Of a stretch of DNA of 64,000 nucleotides, positions 15,807 to 31,829 are shown piece after piece. The stretch comes from Molossus alvarezi. Taxonomy: Eukaryota; Chordata; Mammalia; Chiroptera; Molossidae. A program made the translations under genes and the position numbers. Location of the stretch: assembly GCA_037176705.1 (NCBI GenBank), contig CM073887.1, forward strand, positions 90,182,348-90,246,347, in the 5' to 3' direction. The first letter of the stretch is position 1, and every line of letters begins with the position of its first letter. The notes under the pieces were generated by a model. That model was not told the DNA's origin. It was given only the letters and a program-made list of their open reading frames with translations, and did no database searches.

Positions 15807-15839
15807 CTTTACGACCCTCCTAATCAGCAGCTTCCAGTC

Positions 15840-16421
15840 CATGTTCTTCCTCTCTTGTGTGCTGTTTTCTCTTTTTCCTCATCGCTATTATTTTAAAAAC
15901 TTCTCTTAATGGTCCGACTTCTGAAATAATTCCCTACACTTTTTCTCTGCTTCCTCATCTCTCATATGGTCCTTAGCCCTCTGGCTTTAGTCCTCACCAC
16001 AAAGCTGGTGGTGTTCTCACTGAAGTCAATGTTGACTCCTCAGCTATTAAATTATCCCCTGCCATCATTTTATTTGAACTTGGGGCATCATCTGACACTG
16101 TCAACCATTCCTTGGTTCTTCTCCCTCCATCCTCCCCCAGTGGCTGATCCTTCTCTGTTGTGGGATGTTGCAGAGTTCACTCCTGAATAACTTTCTTCTC
16201 TAAAGTTAATCTCACCCAAACCTATGCCCTTAATTAACTACTCTGCCTACAACTCCCAAATCTATGTCTATAGCTCAGGCCTCTTTCCTGGACTCCAGAC
16301 ATATACAGCAACTATTTAGCTTGGCTTGATTATTTAATGTACATCTCAAACATGTAAGTCCAGAATCAACTCTCAATTTTACCATCTAGTCCTGCTTATT
16401 CCATTCAAAAATGGCATCTCC
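15840..16421 (+). mobile_element. L2 LINE remnant, 5' flank of the HAL1-like insertion
   Basis: The sequence contains the L2 ORF2-like stretches CATCTGACACTGTCAACCAT and CCCAAATCTATGTCTATAGC. It stops where the HAL1-like element begins and resumes beyond it at 18547. Confidence 0.7.
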
Positions 16422-18532
16422 GACTTCTGGTCAAGATGGCGGCGTAGGTAAACGTGGTATCGCGTCCTCCCACAACCACATCAAAGTTACAACTAAACTA
16501 CAGAACAACCATCATTCAAAGCTGCCTGAAATCAAGTGAATGGCAGTCCTACAACTACGGAATTAAAGCAGCAGCCACATTGAGACTGGTAGGAGGGGTG
16601 GAGGTGGACGGGCTGGTCCCACACCCATGTGTTGTGGATAAAAATCAGGAGGACACCTCAGCTGGGAAGGTCCTCCCTGAGGACTGAGGGGTCCCCGTCC
16701 CACACCAGGTGCCTCTCTCAGGGTTCCAGTGCCAGGAAGAGAAGTTTCCGTAACTTCTGGCTGGAAAAACCAGCAGGAACTGAGGCTCGGGGAGGCTGAT
16801 GCGGCTGGAGCCCCAGGCAGCTCCTCTTAAAGGGCCCGTGCATGAACTTATCGAATTCTCTCCCTCTAAGCTTGGAGGGGAAGCAGCTCGAGGGGTGCCA
16901 GAGACATACAGGGAAGAACTGAGCTGTTTGACATTGGAGTGAGGGCTGGAGAGGGGGCTTTCTCCTGGAAAGATGTGCTGTCAGAGGCCTTTGTGAGCCC
17001 TTTCCTGGGGCAGCAGACAGCCGCCATATCTGGGACTCCAGCAACCTGGCTCACACTGGTAGCCCCGCCCTGGTGACTCCCTGAGGCCCCACCCTGCCCA
17101 ACTTTCAGGCCCACCCAAGCTGTTGCCACTTGCTTTACCATAGGATTGGCCTGTCTTGGATCCTGCTTCAGGTTTTCCTAAATTCTTTCAAACAAGCAGC
17201 ATCTGGTCTCAGCTAGCCCCATACCTCTCGTTAAGTAAAACACAGAAACAAACACAGGGAGGCAGCCAAAATGAGGAGACAAAGAAACAGGTCCCAAATG
17301 AAAGAACAGAACAAAACCCCAAGAAAAGAACTAAGCGAAATGGAGATAAGCAACCTAACAGATGCTGAATTCAAAACATGTTTTATAAGGATGCTCAGTG
17401 AACTTAGTGAGAACCTCAGTGAACTTAGTAAGGGCCTCAAAAGCTTAAAAAAGCATCAGTCAGAAATGAAGAAGGCACTAACTGAAATAAAGAATAATTT
17501 ACACAGATTCAATAGTAGAGTAGGTAAAGCCAAGAAGCAAACCATCGATTTGAAATATAAGGAAGCAAAAAACACCCAATCAGAACAGCAAAAAGAAAAA
17601 AGAATCCAAAAAAATGATGATAGTGTAAGGAGCCTCTGGGACAACTTCAAGTGTGCCAACATTCGCATCTTGGGGGTGCCAGAAAACGAAGAGAGAGAAC
17701 AAGAAATCGAAAACCTATTTGAAACTTCACTAACTTGGTGAAGGAAACAGGCATACAAGTCCAGGAAGCACAGAGAGTCCCAAACAAGATGAACCCCAAG
17801 AGGCCCACACCAAGACACATCATCATCAAAGTGTAAAAGGTTCAAGACAAAGAGAGAATCTTAAAAGCAGCAAGAGAAAAGCAGTTAGTTACCTACAAGG
17901 GAGCTCCCATAAGGCTGTCAGCTGATTTCTCAAAAGAAACTTTGCAGGCCAGAAGGGAGTAGCAAGAAATATTCAGAGTGATGGAAAGCAAGAACCTACA
18001 ACCAAGATTACTCTATCCTGCAAAGCTGTCATTTAGAATCGATGGCCATATAAAGAGTTTCCCAGACAAGGAAAAGCTAAAGGAGTTCATCACCACCAAA
18101 CCATTATATTATGAAATGTTGAAGAGTCTTTTTGAAGAAAAAGATAAAAAATATGAACAAACAAAATGGCAATGAATACATATCTATTGACAATGGAATC
18201 TACAAACAAAATGAACAGGCAGAACAGAAACATTCTCATAGATACAGAGAACATTTTGTTAGTTGCCATATGGGAAGGGGTTTGGGGGAATGGGTGAAAA
18301 AGGTGAAGGGATTAAGAAGTACAAATTGGTTGCTAGACTGACAAACCTTAAAGGGAAGGGGGCTTGGGGGGTGGGAAGAAATAAACCAAAGAACTTATCT
18401 GCATAACCAATGGACACAGACAACAGTGTGGGGAAAGGCAGGAGGAAGGGCAGGAGTCAGGAGGGAGTCACTGGGGGAAAATGAGGAACATCTGTAATAC
18501 ATTCAACAATAGAGATAAGTTAAAAAAAAAAA
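16422..18532 (+). mobile_element. HAL1-like half-LINE (L1 ORF1 without ORF2)
   Basis: A 5' UTR starts near CTTCTGGTCAAGATGGCGGC, an L1 ORF1-like frame starts at 17271, and a 3' UTR containing GGGTGGGAAGAAATAAACC leads to a poly(A) at about 18522-18537. No ORF2 lies between ORF1 and the 3' UTR, and that is the definition of a half-LINE. The 3' UTR resembles the end of the full L1 at 47.9 kb, suggesting shared trans mobilisation. The target duplication is AAATGGYATCTCC at about 16409-16421 and 18534-18546, with a weak 5' portion. ORF1 is broken, so the element is inactive. Confidence 0.8.
17271..18175 (+). pseudogene. broken L1-type ORF1 of the HAL1-like element
   Basis: The N-terminal part reads in frame from 17271 to 17741 and encodes MRRQRNRSQMKEQNKTPRKE, a leucine-rich coiled coil (about residues 30-75) and the RNA-recognition start NIRILGVPENEEREQEIENL. 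After EIENLFETSLTW a stop and a change of frame interrupt it. The C-terminal domain is still recognisable to about 18175 (NLQPRLLYPAKLSFRIDGHI, then KSFPDKEKLKEFITTKP). ORF1p of L1 elements is an RNA-binding chaperone that trimerises through the coiled coil. At least two further stops lie in the C-terminal half. Confidence 0.8.
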
Positions 18533-18546
18533 AAAAAGGTATCTCC

Positions 18547-19355
18547 ATTGCTTTGATTCCTAGGCCAAAAACTTGGAGGCCATCTTTGACTCTTTTTCTC
18601 CCCATACCCTCAACCCTCAACACATTAAAAATCATCCTAGCTTTACCTTCTAAATATATCAACTTACCACTTCCACCTCTGTCACCTTGGCTCAATCCTG
18701 ATTGTGTCACCTGAGTAACTGCTAAGCATGCAGGTGGCCCCTGGATTCTACCCTGGTCTCCCCTAACCTGCTCTACATGCAGAACTACAGGGATTGTTGT
18801 GAAATGTAAGTCAGGTCATGTTACTCCTCTTCTCAACTCTTCCCTCCCCAGTAACAGTTTCTTGCTCAGGATAAGATCCAAATCTTTCCTGAAGCCTACA
18901 AGGCCCTGTACACTGTGGCTTTTCTCTCCTTTACCCATCCTACTCTATGCACACAGCATTCTTGCTCTTCCTCACTCATGCTACCCTCCTGCACCGGGGC
19001 ATTTGCACTGGTTGTTCCCTGTGCTGGGAATGCTCTTCCCCAGATATCTACGTGGTTTATTCCCTCACGTTCTTCAGATCTCTGCGTAATTGTCCCCTTG
19101 TTGAGAGGCCTTCTCTGACCTCATCTGGCGTCTCCTTGCCCCCAGCCCTCCTTGCTCCTTTGCCTCCTTGCATCTTTCATTTACCACTTGACTTTATTTA
19201 TTTTTCTACCTATGTTTAGTCTCTTCTTTCACTAGACTGTAAACTCCTGGAGAGCAGGCCTTTAGTCTGTTTGGTTCATTGTTAAATCTTTAGCACTTAG
19301 ATAGTGCCTGGCACAGAATTGGTTCTTAAAATACATTTGTTGAATGAATACATGA
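18547..19355 (+). mobile_element. L2 LINE remnant, 3' end
   Basis: This continues the L2 from before the HAL1-like insertion: GGCCAAAAACTTGGAGGCCA, GTAAGTCAGGTCATGTTACT, CAAGGCCCTGTACACTGTGG and the diagnostic 3' end AGTGCCTGGCACAGAATTGG followed by TTGTTGAATGAATA. Confidence 0.82.
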
Positions 19356-19359
19356 GTGG

Positions 19360-19915
19360 AAAAGGGGGCCGCCTTTTCCCTCGTCTTCCATGATATACAT
19401 TCTCATGTTTATCCTCATGACTCTGGCCAAGTCTGTCTCGATCTTCTTTGTGGTTCCTCTCGCTCTGCTTGTTGACTGTGATGACCCCCAGGGTTTGGTT
19501 CTAGGTGCCCCTCTCAAATCATTCGCACACACCCTTGTGATATTGGCTAACCCCTGGCTTTAGCCAACGTTCTGTCTGACGCTCCTGGGTCTGTGTCTTT
19601 AGCTCAGAACCACATTTTCCGGTTCCCACTTGGTTCTCTCATGGCCCTCATACTCAGCCATCAGCACCTGAACGATTCTTCTCCTCCCTCTGAGTCCTCA
19701 TCACCATTCAGTCATCCACGTCCAAAGCATGACTACAATCTCTGGTTCTTCCTTCTCCCATGTAACTCACTACAAATTCATCCTCGAGGACTACTGAGTC
19801 TCCTTCTAAATCTCTGAGTTCATCCTCTTTCCATCTCCCCTCCATTTCTTTCCTAAATGGCTGCAGTAGCTTTAAGGCAGGTTTTTCTCCTTTATGCTTG
19901 TGGCTTTCTGTCATC
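19360..19915 (+). mobile_element. further L2-like fragment
   Basis: Phrases such as TTTGGTTCTAGGTGCCCCTC and the pyrimidine-rich run to 19805 fit L2 ORF2-derived sequence placed just after another L2's 3' end. Divergence is high. Confidence 0.45.
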
Positions 19916-20050
19916 GTACTTCATCCTCACGATAACCCCAATTTGTACATGAGGAAACGGAGATTTAGAATGGTTAAGTGAGTTTTCTAAAGCCACTAAG
20001 CCTACTGAGTGACAAAGGTGGAACCCAGGTCTGCCTGGATCCAATCATGC
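19915..20050 (-). repeat. MIR SINE fragment
   Basis: The inverted MIR signature ATGAGGAAACGGAGATTTAG is followed by GGTTAAGTGAG and GTGGAACCCAGGTCTGCCTG. Confidence 0.75.
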
Positions 20051-20378
20051 TGCTTCCCGTTGAACAAAGGGGATGGACATCTAATCCAGCAGAAAGGCCG
20101 AGAGGAGAGCATCACCCTCCTTCTCAGTCAGCACTGCAGAAAGAGGCTCCTTCTACTGTAACCCTCCTGTGGGGTGTTTGGACATTTTCTAGATGAGAAA
20201 ACTATTATATGGGATTGTCCCACAGCTCACTGTGGTCTTGTGTGGCCTTAACCCCTTAGGACCTCTCTTACTATGTCTTATTCTAGCTTCTTAGGAAAAC
20301 TGAGTCCTGGTTAGGATTTGAGAGATTTCCCCCAAGCTACAGGTAAGAGTATTGCACATATATGAAAAATTAGCGCCA

Positions 20379-20432
20379 AAGTGATGGGTGCCATTATTTA
20401 AGCCTAAGTGATGGGTGCCATTATTTAAACCT
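20379..20432. repeat. 27-bp tandem duplication, two copies
   Basis: The unit AAGTGATGGGTGCCATTATT plus seven bases occurs at 20379-20405 and 20406-20432 with one mismatch. Confidence 0.9.
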
Positions 20433-21559
20433 AACTGCTAGAAATCTACTAGGACAACTTTCTAGATCAACTCATGGCTCCTACATGGAAGGGAAAACTC
20501 ATCAGAGGTAACACAAAAATAATAATCAATTCAAATGAAACAGCCTGGAAAACAGCTGTTCCAAAGCTACGTATGTGAGATGAAACTGCCTGAGATACAC
20601 CCACCGCTAGCAAAACACAGCAACAAACTTGTTTTAGGAACTGGCTTGGGCCGAGCCCACTTCCGCCCTGGGCTCCAAGCCCGTCGCTATTCCCCGGCTC
20701 ATTCACTGTGTGTCGTCCTGGAGAGGGCATGTGGGGGCTTTCGGATGACTCTGGGACCCAGGCCACAGTTGTACCCTCAAGTAGCTTGGGATTAGTAGAT
20801 GAGGTCAGACCTCATGGGAGAAACCACCAACACAAAGAGGTTGAGTGGGATTCCAGCGGGAGGGACAGAGTCCCAGGGTGGGGGTGGGTGAGAAGCACAG
20901 TCCTGGGAGACCTCCTGGCAGCTGGGTCTCGAGGGCTGAAAGGGCTTCCTGGACCTGCGACCAGCAGTCATTTCTGCCTCTGCCCACTGCATGTTAAGCT
21001 TCCCCGTTCTACCTGGCCTCAGATTTTGTTCAGAGCACCTGTGACACTCTGGGCTAGCACATGTTTTAGGCTGTCACCCTGAGGTTCTTGAGGGCCACTG
21101 AGGACCTCCAAGCTTGCCTCCTCTACTGACGGGTTGAGCCTCCCCTTCCTTCTGTAAACTTGGACTCTCTGGGTCTGTGACCATGTTCTCCAGGCTTCCT
21201 TAAAGCTGCTCCTTTTGCCTGTCAGAGAGCCCAGGCCTCTTCAGCCCACCACTGCCACTTCCCCCACTGCCTTCTGGATGTTTCTAAGCTTATGTCCCAT
21301 GGGCACCTCAAACCAAGTGCATCGTCGGCCAACCTTATTTGCTTGTTGGGAGCCTATCAGTCCTGCTCCTGGGTCCCCAGCACCCAACCTGTCAAGTGGC
21401 ACTTCCTGGTAGAATGTTAGAGAATGACCTGCACCCCGACCCCTAACCCCTCCTCCTCCTGTGTGAAGGGTGCTCTCCTCCTGCTGGAGGGGTCTGCTTT
21501 ACCCTCAGGTTCCCTGTTTGCCTGTGACTGGCTCTAAAACCTACTCAATTCTTCCCGTT

Positions 21560-22000
21560 CCCAGTGCCACTGGCTTAACCAGAACACCACCCTCTCACCT
21601 GGGTCGTTACAATGACCTTTTCACTGCCTCTGTGCTTCTAGACTAGCCCTTCTGCTCACTACCCTCAGTGAGGTCCTGCACACGTTCTACAGTGACCTGA
21701 TCATGGCCATCCTTTGTCCGAGGACCTTCAGGGGTTCCCAGAGCTCTAGGACACCATGAGAACTCCCCAGCATTGACCCTCACCAAGTGTCCTAATCGTA
21801 GGCCCTCCCCACATTAACCTCCCCTCCAGGCACACAGAGTACTTTCTGTTCCCTGCACATGGCCTGTTGTTTTCTGCCTCTATTCTCCTCTTCATGACAT
21901 TTGTTCCAGAAACCCATCACCAACTCCTACTCATTCTTCAAAGCCGAGCCCAGGGATCACATGTCCCAGGAACCTTCTCTGACTTTGACCTTCCCAGGTC
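21560..22000 (+). mobile_element. L2-like 3' region, strongly diverged
   Basis: Phrases TCTCACCTGGGTCGTTACAA, GACCTGATCATGGCCATCC and CAACTCCTACTCATTCTTCA match the order of L2 3' sequence. Ends are approximate. Confidence 0.5.
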
Positions 22001-22276
22001 TGGAGAGGATTCTCTCCTCAATTTCCAGTGCACCTTGCACATCCTCCTAACAGCATCTACTGGGCAGCGAGCTGTCGGTCCACACTGCTGTCTTCATCTT
22101 GACTGTGAACTCAGGGAGGCCGGGAACCCAACCATACTCGCTGGACCTCGCCGTGGGCTCAGGGCATGGAAGTGGCTGCCTGGTGAAGGGATGAGCGTCA
22201 CGTGCTCAGCCTCATGCGTTCCTTTCTTAGCCTTGGGACAGATCCGGAGCCATACCACATATAGCAGATGGAACTA

Positions 22277-25457
<3,181 letters not shown>

Positions 25458-25484
25458 CTTCCTCGCGCCAGAGAATGTTTGCTA
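25458..25484 (-). CDS. FSTL4: FSTL4 27-nt microexon
   Basis: Twenty-seven bases encode LANILWREE (about residues 438-446) using one base from the exon before and giving one to the exon after. The acceptor is CTGCAG|TAGC at 25484 and the donor is GAAG|GTACCG at 25458/25457. The same residues join Ig2 to the C-terminal region in human FSTL4 as I recall it, which is why I accept so small an exon. Its length is a multiple of three and its phase is 1-1, so skipping it would delete nine residues cleanly. Both flanking phases match exactly. Confidence 0.9.
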
Positions 25485-26616
<1,132 letters not shown>

Positions 26617-26825
26617 TCACAGGGCTATTGCCAGTGCTGATGTTAAAATCACAGCAGGGCTGAGGGTAGCCAATATCCCTGACATGCTCCGAAAGGGCCA
26701 GACCATCTGAAATAAACCGAGGGTGGCCTGGGACCTGATTGACAGCTTCTCGTCATTGCTCTCAGGAAGCCTACACGACTTGTGTGAGCCCCGATAGGAG
26801 AAGAATTGGGGGAGACATTTGTTCA

Positions 26826-27113
<288 letters not shown>

Positions 27114-28084
27114 TCAGTGCCGGTGAGAGAAGGCCCTCACCTGGCCTCGGGCCTGGGGTCCAGCCCCGAAGCCCTGCTCCAGGGAGGTGGACCAAGAGAC
27201 AGCTCTGAACTTCTCTTTGTAGGCAGCTTACAATCATCCTATTCAGCAACTCAAGCCCTGAAAGAAAGCTACAGAATGGACTGCAAGCAGCAAACATGCC
27301 AGGCTTTCCACCCTAAATTCATGGCTTTCATCATTATTCTAAGTAGGATCAGAACCGCATCCAAATATTTAATGTGGTTGAGCTGCTAGATGTAAAGAGC
27401 CACAGCCACTGACATTTATTTCTGAATGAATGACATTCAGATATGCTATTCCTGTTATGGGAACGCCAGTAGACACAGGCTTCAGTCCCCGGGAAATGCT
27501 TCACAGAGCACGTACGACACGGACTGGCGGGGCTATACACTGTGTCACTGCTCTGGGGGAACCCATCGACTTTCCAGTGGGTCATTTGTATTTCTCTACT
27601 TCTCAACGTGGTGGAAGGCGTGTGCCCCCCTTAACTCTTCACTCAGCCGTGGGCCTGGCAGTCAAATTCGGGCTGTGGATGTGATCTGGCCTACTCGTCG
27701 GATGAGCCCGGGTGGGCAAGGTGTCGCCCTCCAGAGATGCAGGCTTTTGCCTGGGCTGTCTCTGGGGAGGTGCCTGGGAGAAGTGACGACTGTCTGGAGG
27801 ACCTTCCATTCTACCCCTAGCTTTAGGCCCAGGAAATAAAATAATCTCCATTTTCAGTAGAATTGAGGGCTCTTCCTTACCACACATTTCACTCTCCATA
27901 CTCCCAGAAAGGCTTGTGAGAGCTTACGTAAAGGCACCTGGATAGTAAACTGAACAAAACAAATGCATCACTTCCTTTGGAATGGGGGAGACGGGTCCTT
28001 CCCGACTGGCAGCTCCTTATCATCGTCCAGTGAAAGCAAGCGCCCCATCCACAGGCCGCGAGGCGGCTAGAAGTCACATCCACC

Positions 28085-29330
28085 CCCTCCCAGGACCAAC
28101 CAGAACTACAACCATATTATAGAACAATCAACCTGGATAACCAACTGGAGACTAGCTGAACAGAAGTCTCATAACCAAGAATTTATAGAAGCCACATGGA
28201 GACGGATAGGAAGGGCGGAGACACAAATAGGGCTGCCCTGCAGCCAAAGTCAGTGGCTGAAGATCCGGAGGGATATCTCAGCTGCAAAGGTCCCCCCTGA
28301 GGAGTGTGGGGTCTTGACTCCACACTGGGCCCCCAGCAGAGCATCAGAGCTAGGAAGAGAAGCCCACATAACATCTGTCTGTGAAGTCTATCTGCCAGGG
28401 AGAGACAGGAGTCTGCTAGAAACCCAGGCACCCTCTTAAAGGGTCAGTGCACAAAATCTCACTCGTGGCCACTCACCGGAGCTGCAGCGGAGGGAGCAGC
28501 GTGGAGCAGACTACGGTTGTTTGAGGTGAGAGTGGGCTGTGTGGCTCTGGGAAGGGGAATGCTAGCAGGGTCCCTGTGCCGAGTCCTTCTCCCACTCCGC
28601 CCACAGATGCCACCTTTTCTGAGTCAAGCACTCCCCTCTTACAGTATCAGCCTGGGCGAATGTACCAGCCCCAGCCTCCTGCCTCCCTGTGGACCACTCT
28701 GTGGAACTCATGCCCTGTGGGGGCAGCTGCCTGGGCCGCACTGTAGACGTCCTTGGAGGGCTCTTGACGAGGGTCTTGTGCTCTTGAGGTGGACTCGGGG
28801 GATGTCAGAGACTGAGCTGTGTGGCTCTGGGGTGGGGCCACTGTCCCCCTCCCACCTGACAGGCTCTGCCCTGCCATGGGAGATCCACCAGCCCACCGTC
28901 TCCACCCCTAGTGGTCCTGCCCTGCTGAGCCTGCCCCTCGCAGAGGACTTGGCTGGCTGCCTCCAGCCTGGGCCCTCAGTGCACACTTTCTTGGAAGGCT
29001 CCCTAGGTCTGGACAAACTCGGGGAGGCAGAGGTGAACAGGAGAGACCGAGCTGTGTGGCTCTGGGGGGGGGGTTATTTTCCCTCACGTAGCTGACAGTG
29101 CCACTGTTCCTGTGCCGTACCCTCCTTTCACATGGCCAAATCTTGGTCTGTTTAAGCCCGATGAACTCTGCCGGCCTCACTTTGATGAGTCCCTAAGACC
29201 CGGCCCCCAAAGGTCTGTGGGCACTCGGTACATGGCGGCTGGCCTTGGTATACTCTTAGACTTTTGCTGAGTGGCCTCAGACCCAGCACTGGCACTGAGT
29301 TCGAATCAGTATCCATCTGGTGAACACCGT
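28085..29330 (+). mobile_element. L1 5' UTR-like segment with repeated subunits
   Basis: The start (AACCAGAACTACAACCATAT) and the stretch CTGAGGAGTGTGGGGTCTTG parallel the 5' UTR of the HAL1-like element at 16.4-16.7 kb. The phrase CTGTGTGGCTCTGGG recurs near 28530, 28815 and 29050, showing imperfect tandem subunits of roughly 230-285 bp. The 192-codon open frame here is GC-rich by composition and not a gene. Confidence 0.55.
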
Positions 29331-29714
29331 TCTTCGCCCCTGCCCATCACAGGCCAGGCCTGGGCTTGGAGGAGGCCAGTGGGATTCTAGCTAGGGCGCG
29401 TCTGGAGGGCTGCACAGAGCACGGATGTGCACCTCTCCTCTCTGACTCCCCCTGGTTCAGGGAAAAGAAGTAGCAACTTATCTGGGAAACTTCCCTACCC
29501 TCTGAATTTGGTAGAGGGAAGAACGAAGTTCAAACTGAATAGATGGGAGAGTTTCAGTCGTGAGGCTGTAATTCAAAAGCAGAAACAGAATTCGGGGGCC
29601 TAGGAGCACTGGGCTGGTGGGGAGATGGAGAAGGTGGTAGAGTGCTCAGGGCTCCAGACCACGGGTGGCCAGGGCCTGGGGGTTAACACACTTGGGCCCT
29701 TGCTAGATCCCCCT

Positions 29715-29943
29715 TCATTTATACAAGCCTGCCCAGCAACCACAAAGTAAACCTAAGAAAGGTGAGGGAAGAATCAATAGAGATAGAGGCAGAAACGAAT
29801 GAATCAATTAGCTAAAAAATAATGGAACTGGTAAATAAATCTAAGACCTGGCTGTTTGTAAAAATCAACAAAATGCCAAATATCTGGTAACTTTGATCAA
29901 TGAAAAAAATACAGGAAAAAAAGAGTAAATTAAAAATAAATGA
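29715..29943 (+). mobile_element. L1 ORF2 fragment
   Basis: Translation gives VREESIEIEAETNESIS, a stop, then KIMELVNKSKTWLFVKINK. This resembles the stretch of L1 ORF2 just before the reverse-transcriptase domain. It ends at a SINE insertion. Confidence 0.65.
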
Positions 29944-30188
29944 GCCCTGGCCAGTTTGGCTCAGCGGTTAGAGCGTCGGCCTGCAGTCCTGAGAGACCCG
30001 GGTTTGGTTCCCGCTAAGGGCACGTACCTCAGTTGCAGTTTGTCCCCGGCCCTGGTTGGGTCGTGCGGGTGGCAACCACTCAATGTGTCTCTTTCACATC
30101 GATGTTTCTTTCTCTCTCACTCTATCTGAACAAAATATGGAAAAATGTCTTCGAGTGAGGATTAAAAAAAATAAAATAAAATAAAAAT
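29944..30188 (+). mobile_element. Ves-type SINE
   Basis: A full-length forward copy: head GCCCTGGCCAGTTTGGCTCA, tRNA-like B box GGTTTGGTTCCC, tail GAGTGAGGATT and an (AAAAT)n end. An imperfect AAAAATNATGA-like duplication may flank it. Confidence 0.92.
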
Positions 30189-30190
30189 CA

Positions 30191-31829
30191 TGAGAATACG
30201 GGCGGAGGCTGTGGAGGGCAGCCTGGAGAGCCATGGCCACAGCCTCCCCCCGCCACAGAGCCGCATGGCCGTGCCAAGCCCAGGTCAGCAGAGACGTGCA
30301 GAGAGGCAGCAGCGGTGGCCTTGCAAGCTGTCTTTCTCTAGAGTTGTCTAGATCTGACGTCCTGGAGTTCACCATGAATGGACAGTTGGACCTAAGTGGG
30401 AAGCTAATCATTGAAGCCCAACTTGGGGAGGGCATCTGATCAATTCCCACTCATAATGAAGATATTACTTATTGTGAATTAGAGTTGATTAATGCAGTGA
30501 GTTCTCAGAGGAAAACTTCTGAATATGGAGAAGTTATAATAAAGTATAAAGATGGAGATGGAGATCTTAGAGCAATTTTTGATAGTCCTGACCTTCCCTT
30601 CGCAATGTAGTGCAGTAGGGTACTGAAACTGGCATTTTCTGTTTAAGGCCAAGTCTTCTTGAATCAAGACAGGTGGACTCTCTCCATGGAGAACTGATAG
30701 AACTTCAAAATAAAATGAGTCACATATTGAATACTTGGAACCCCATGGAGAGCCACACAGGACGTCCCACCAACATTCCTGAAAATGATGCTGTGGATGG
30801 CAGGGAAGAAAATCCTGCTGCTTCTGATTCTTCTGGAAAACTGTCAGGTTATGGCAGAAAGTATGTCAGCATTTTTTCCTTTAAAAAAGCAAGATGAAAT
30901 CAATAAAAATGTCATGTCAGCGTTTCACTTAACAGATGATCAGGTTTCTGGGCCATCCAGTGCTGATGCAGACCACTCAGGGACACAGCAGGACGCTTCT
31001 GCTGCCTCTGCAGCTGTGCCCAGGAGCAGCCACACCGGGGCTCAGCCACAGCCGGTCAGGGGCACCACCAGTGTGGGCAATGGGCCGAGTATGTGCTCAG
31101 CAGCCGTAGGCACCACCTCAGCTGCCACAGCAGTGTGGTATTCAGTATTCAGCAGGCTCTGGTCAGCAGACTGGACCCCAGCAACCTGAGCAGTTCCAGG
31201 GATATGACCAGCGACCAGCTTCCCAGGCGCCAGCTCCTGCCCTTCCTGGTCAGCCTCAACAACTGCCTGCTTGACCGCCACCGCAGTTCCAGGGGACAAG
31301 TACCCTCCACATGCTTACACTGCCCACACTTCTCAGCCACTAATTATGCTGTGGCCCTGCCTAACCCTCTGGAATGACTCCAAGCCAACCCGGAGCCTAT
31401 CAACCAAGACCAGGTTTTACACAACCTCCTGGAAGTACCTTGACCCCTCCCCCAAGCGGGCCTAACCGTCCTCCCTTTGGACAGGCCTGGACCCAGCCTG
31501 GACCTGGGTACCGATGAAGAGGCTCAACTCACAGATGAGTGTAGCTGCTGGCTATTTGCCTCCCCAAAGACTCCAATATTATTTTATTTTAATTTGTAAT
31601 GAAGTTCAAAAATTTAAAAAGCAGACTATTTTTAAGGATGTCACTGTTGCTGTTAATTGAAAGTATCATTTGCTAGAACACACAAAAACAAGTAAAATGA
31701 AAGTTTTTTCCTCCCCTGCTTAAAACTGTAGCAGCTTCCTAATAATTTCAGAACATTCTTCTTAAGTGTATGTAAAGTGATTGATTTTCTAGCTTGTCTT
31801 GTTCAGAGATATTAAAGTGGTAGGTTGGA
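30191..31829 (+). pseudogene. TFGP: TFG processed pseudogene
   Basis: Intronless sequence matches the TFG mRNA (trafficking from ER to Golgi regulator, a PB1-domain COPII scaffold). The PB1 start MNGQLDLSGKLIIEAQLGEG begins at 30374. Further on come IIKYKDGDGDL and [20 protein letters not shown], then [13 protein letters not shown] and [12 protein letters not shown], the Q/P-rich tail, and the terminal GYR with TGA at 31514-31516. The 5' and 3' untranslated parts appear retained. A stop after QLGEGI (30437-30439), several more stops and frameshifts, and loss of part of the PB1 domain disable it. It lies on the strand opposite to FSTL4. Lack of introns marks it as an L1-mediated retrocopy; a poly(A) tail is not clear because a SINE adjoins the end. 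Confidence 0.9.

Noticed and set aside
28517..29095. 192-codon plus-strand open frame
   Set aside because: It lies in the L1 5' UTR-like region and follows the repeated subunits; composition explains it.
29985..30025. tRNA gene
   Set aside because: The A- and B-box-like sequence belongs to a tRNA-derived SINE head, with no intact cloverleaf or 3' acceptor stem.
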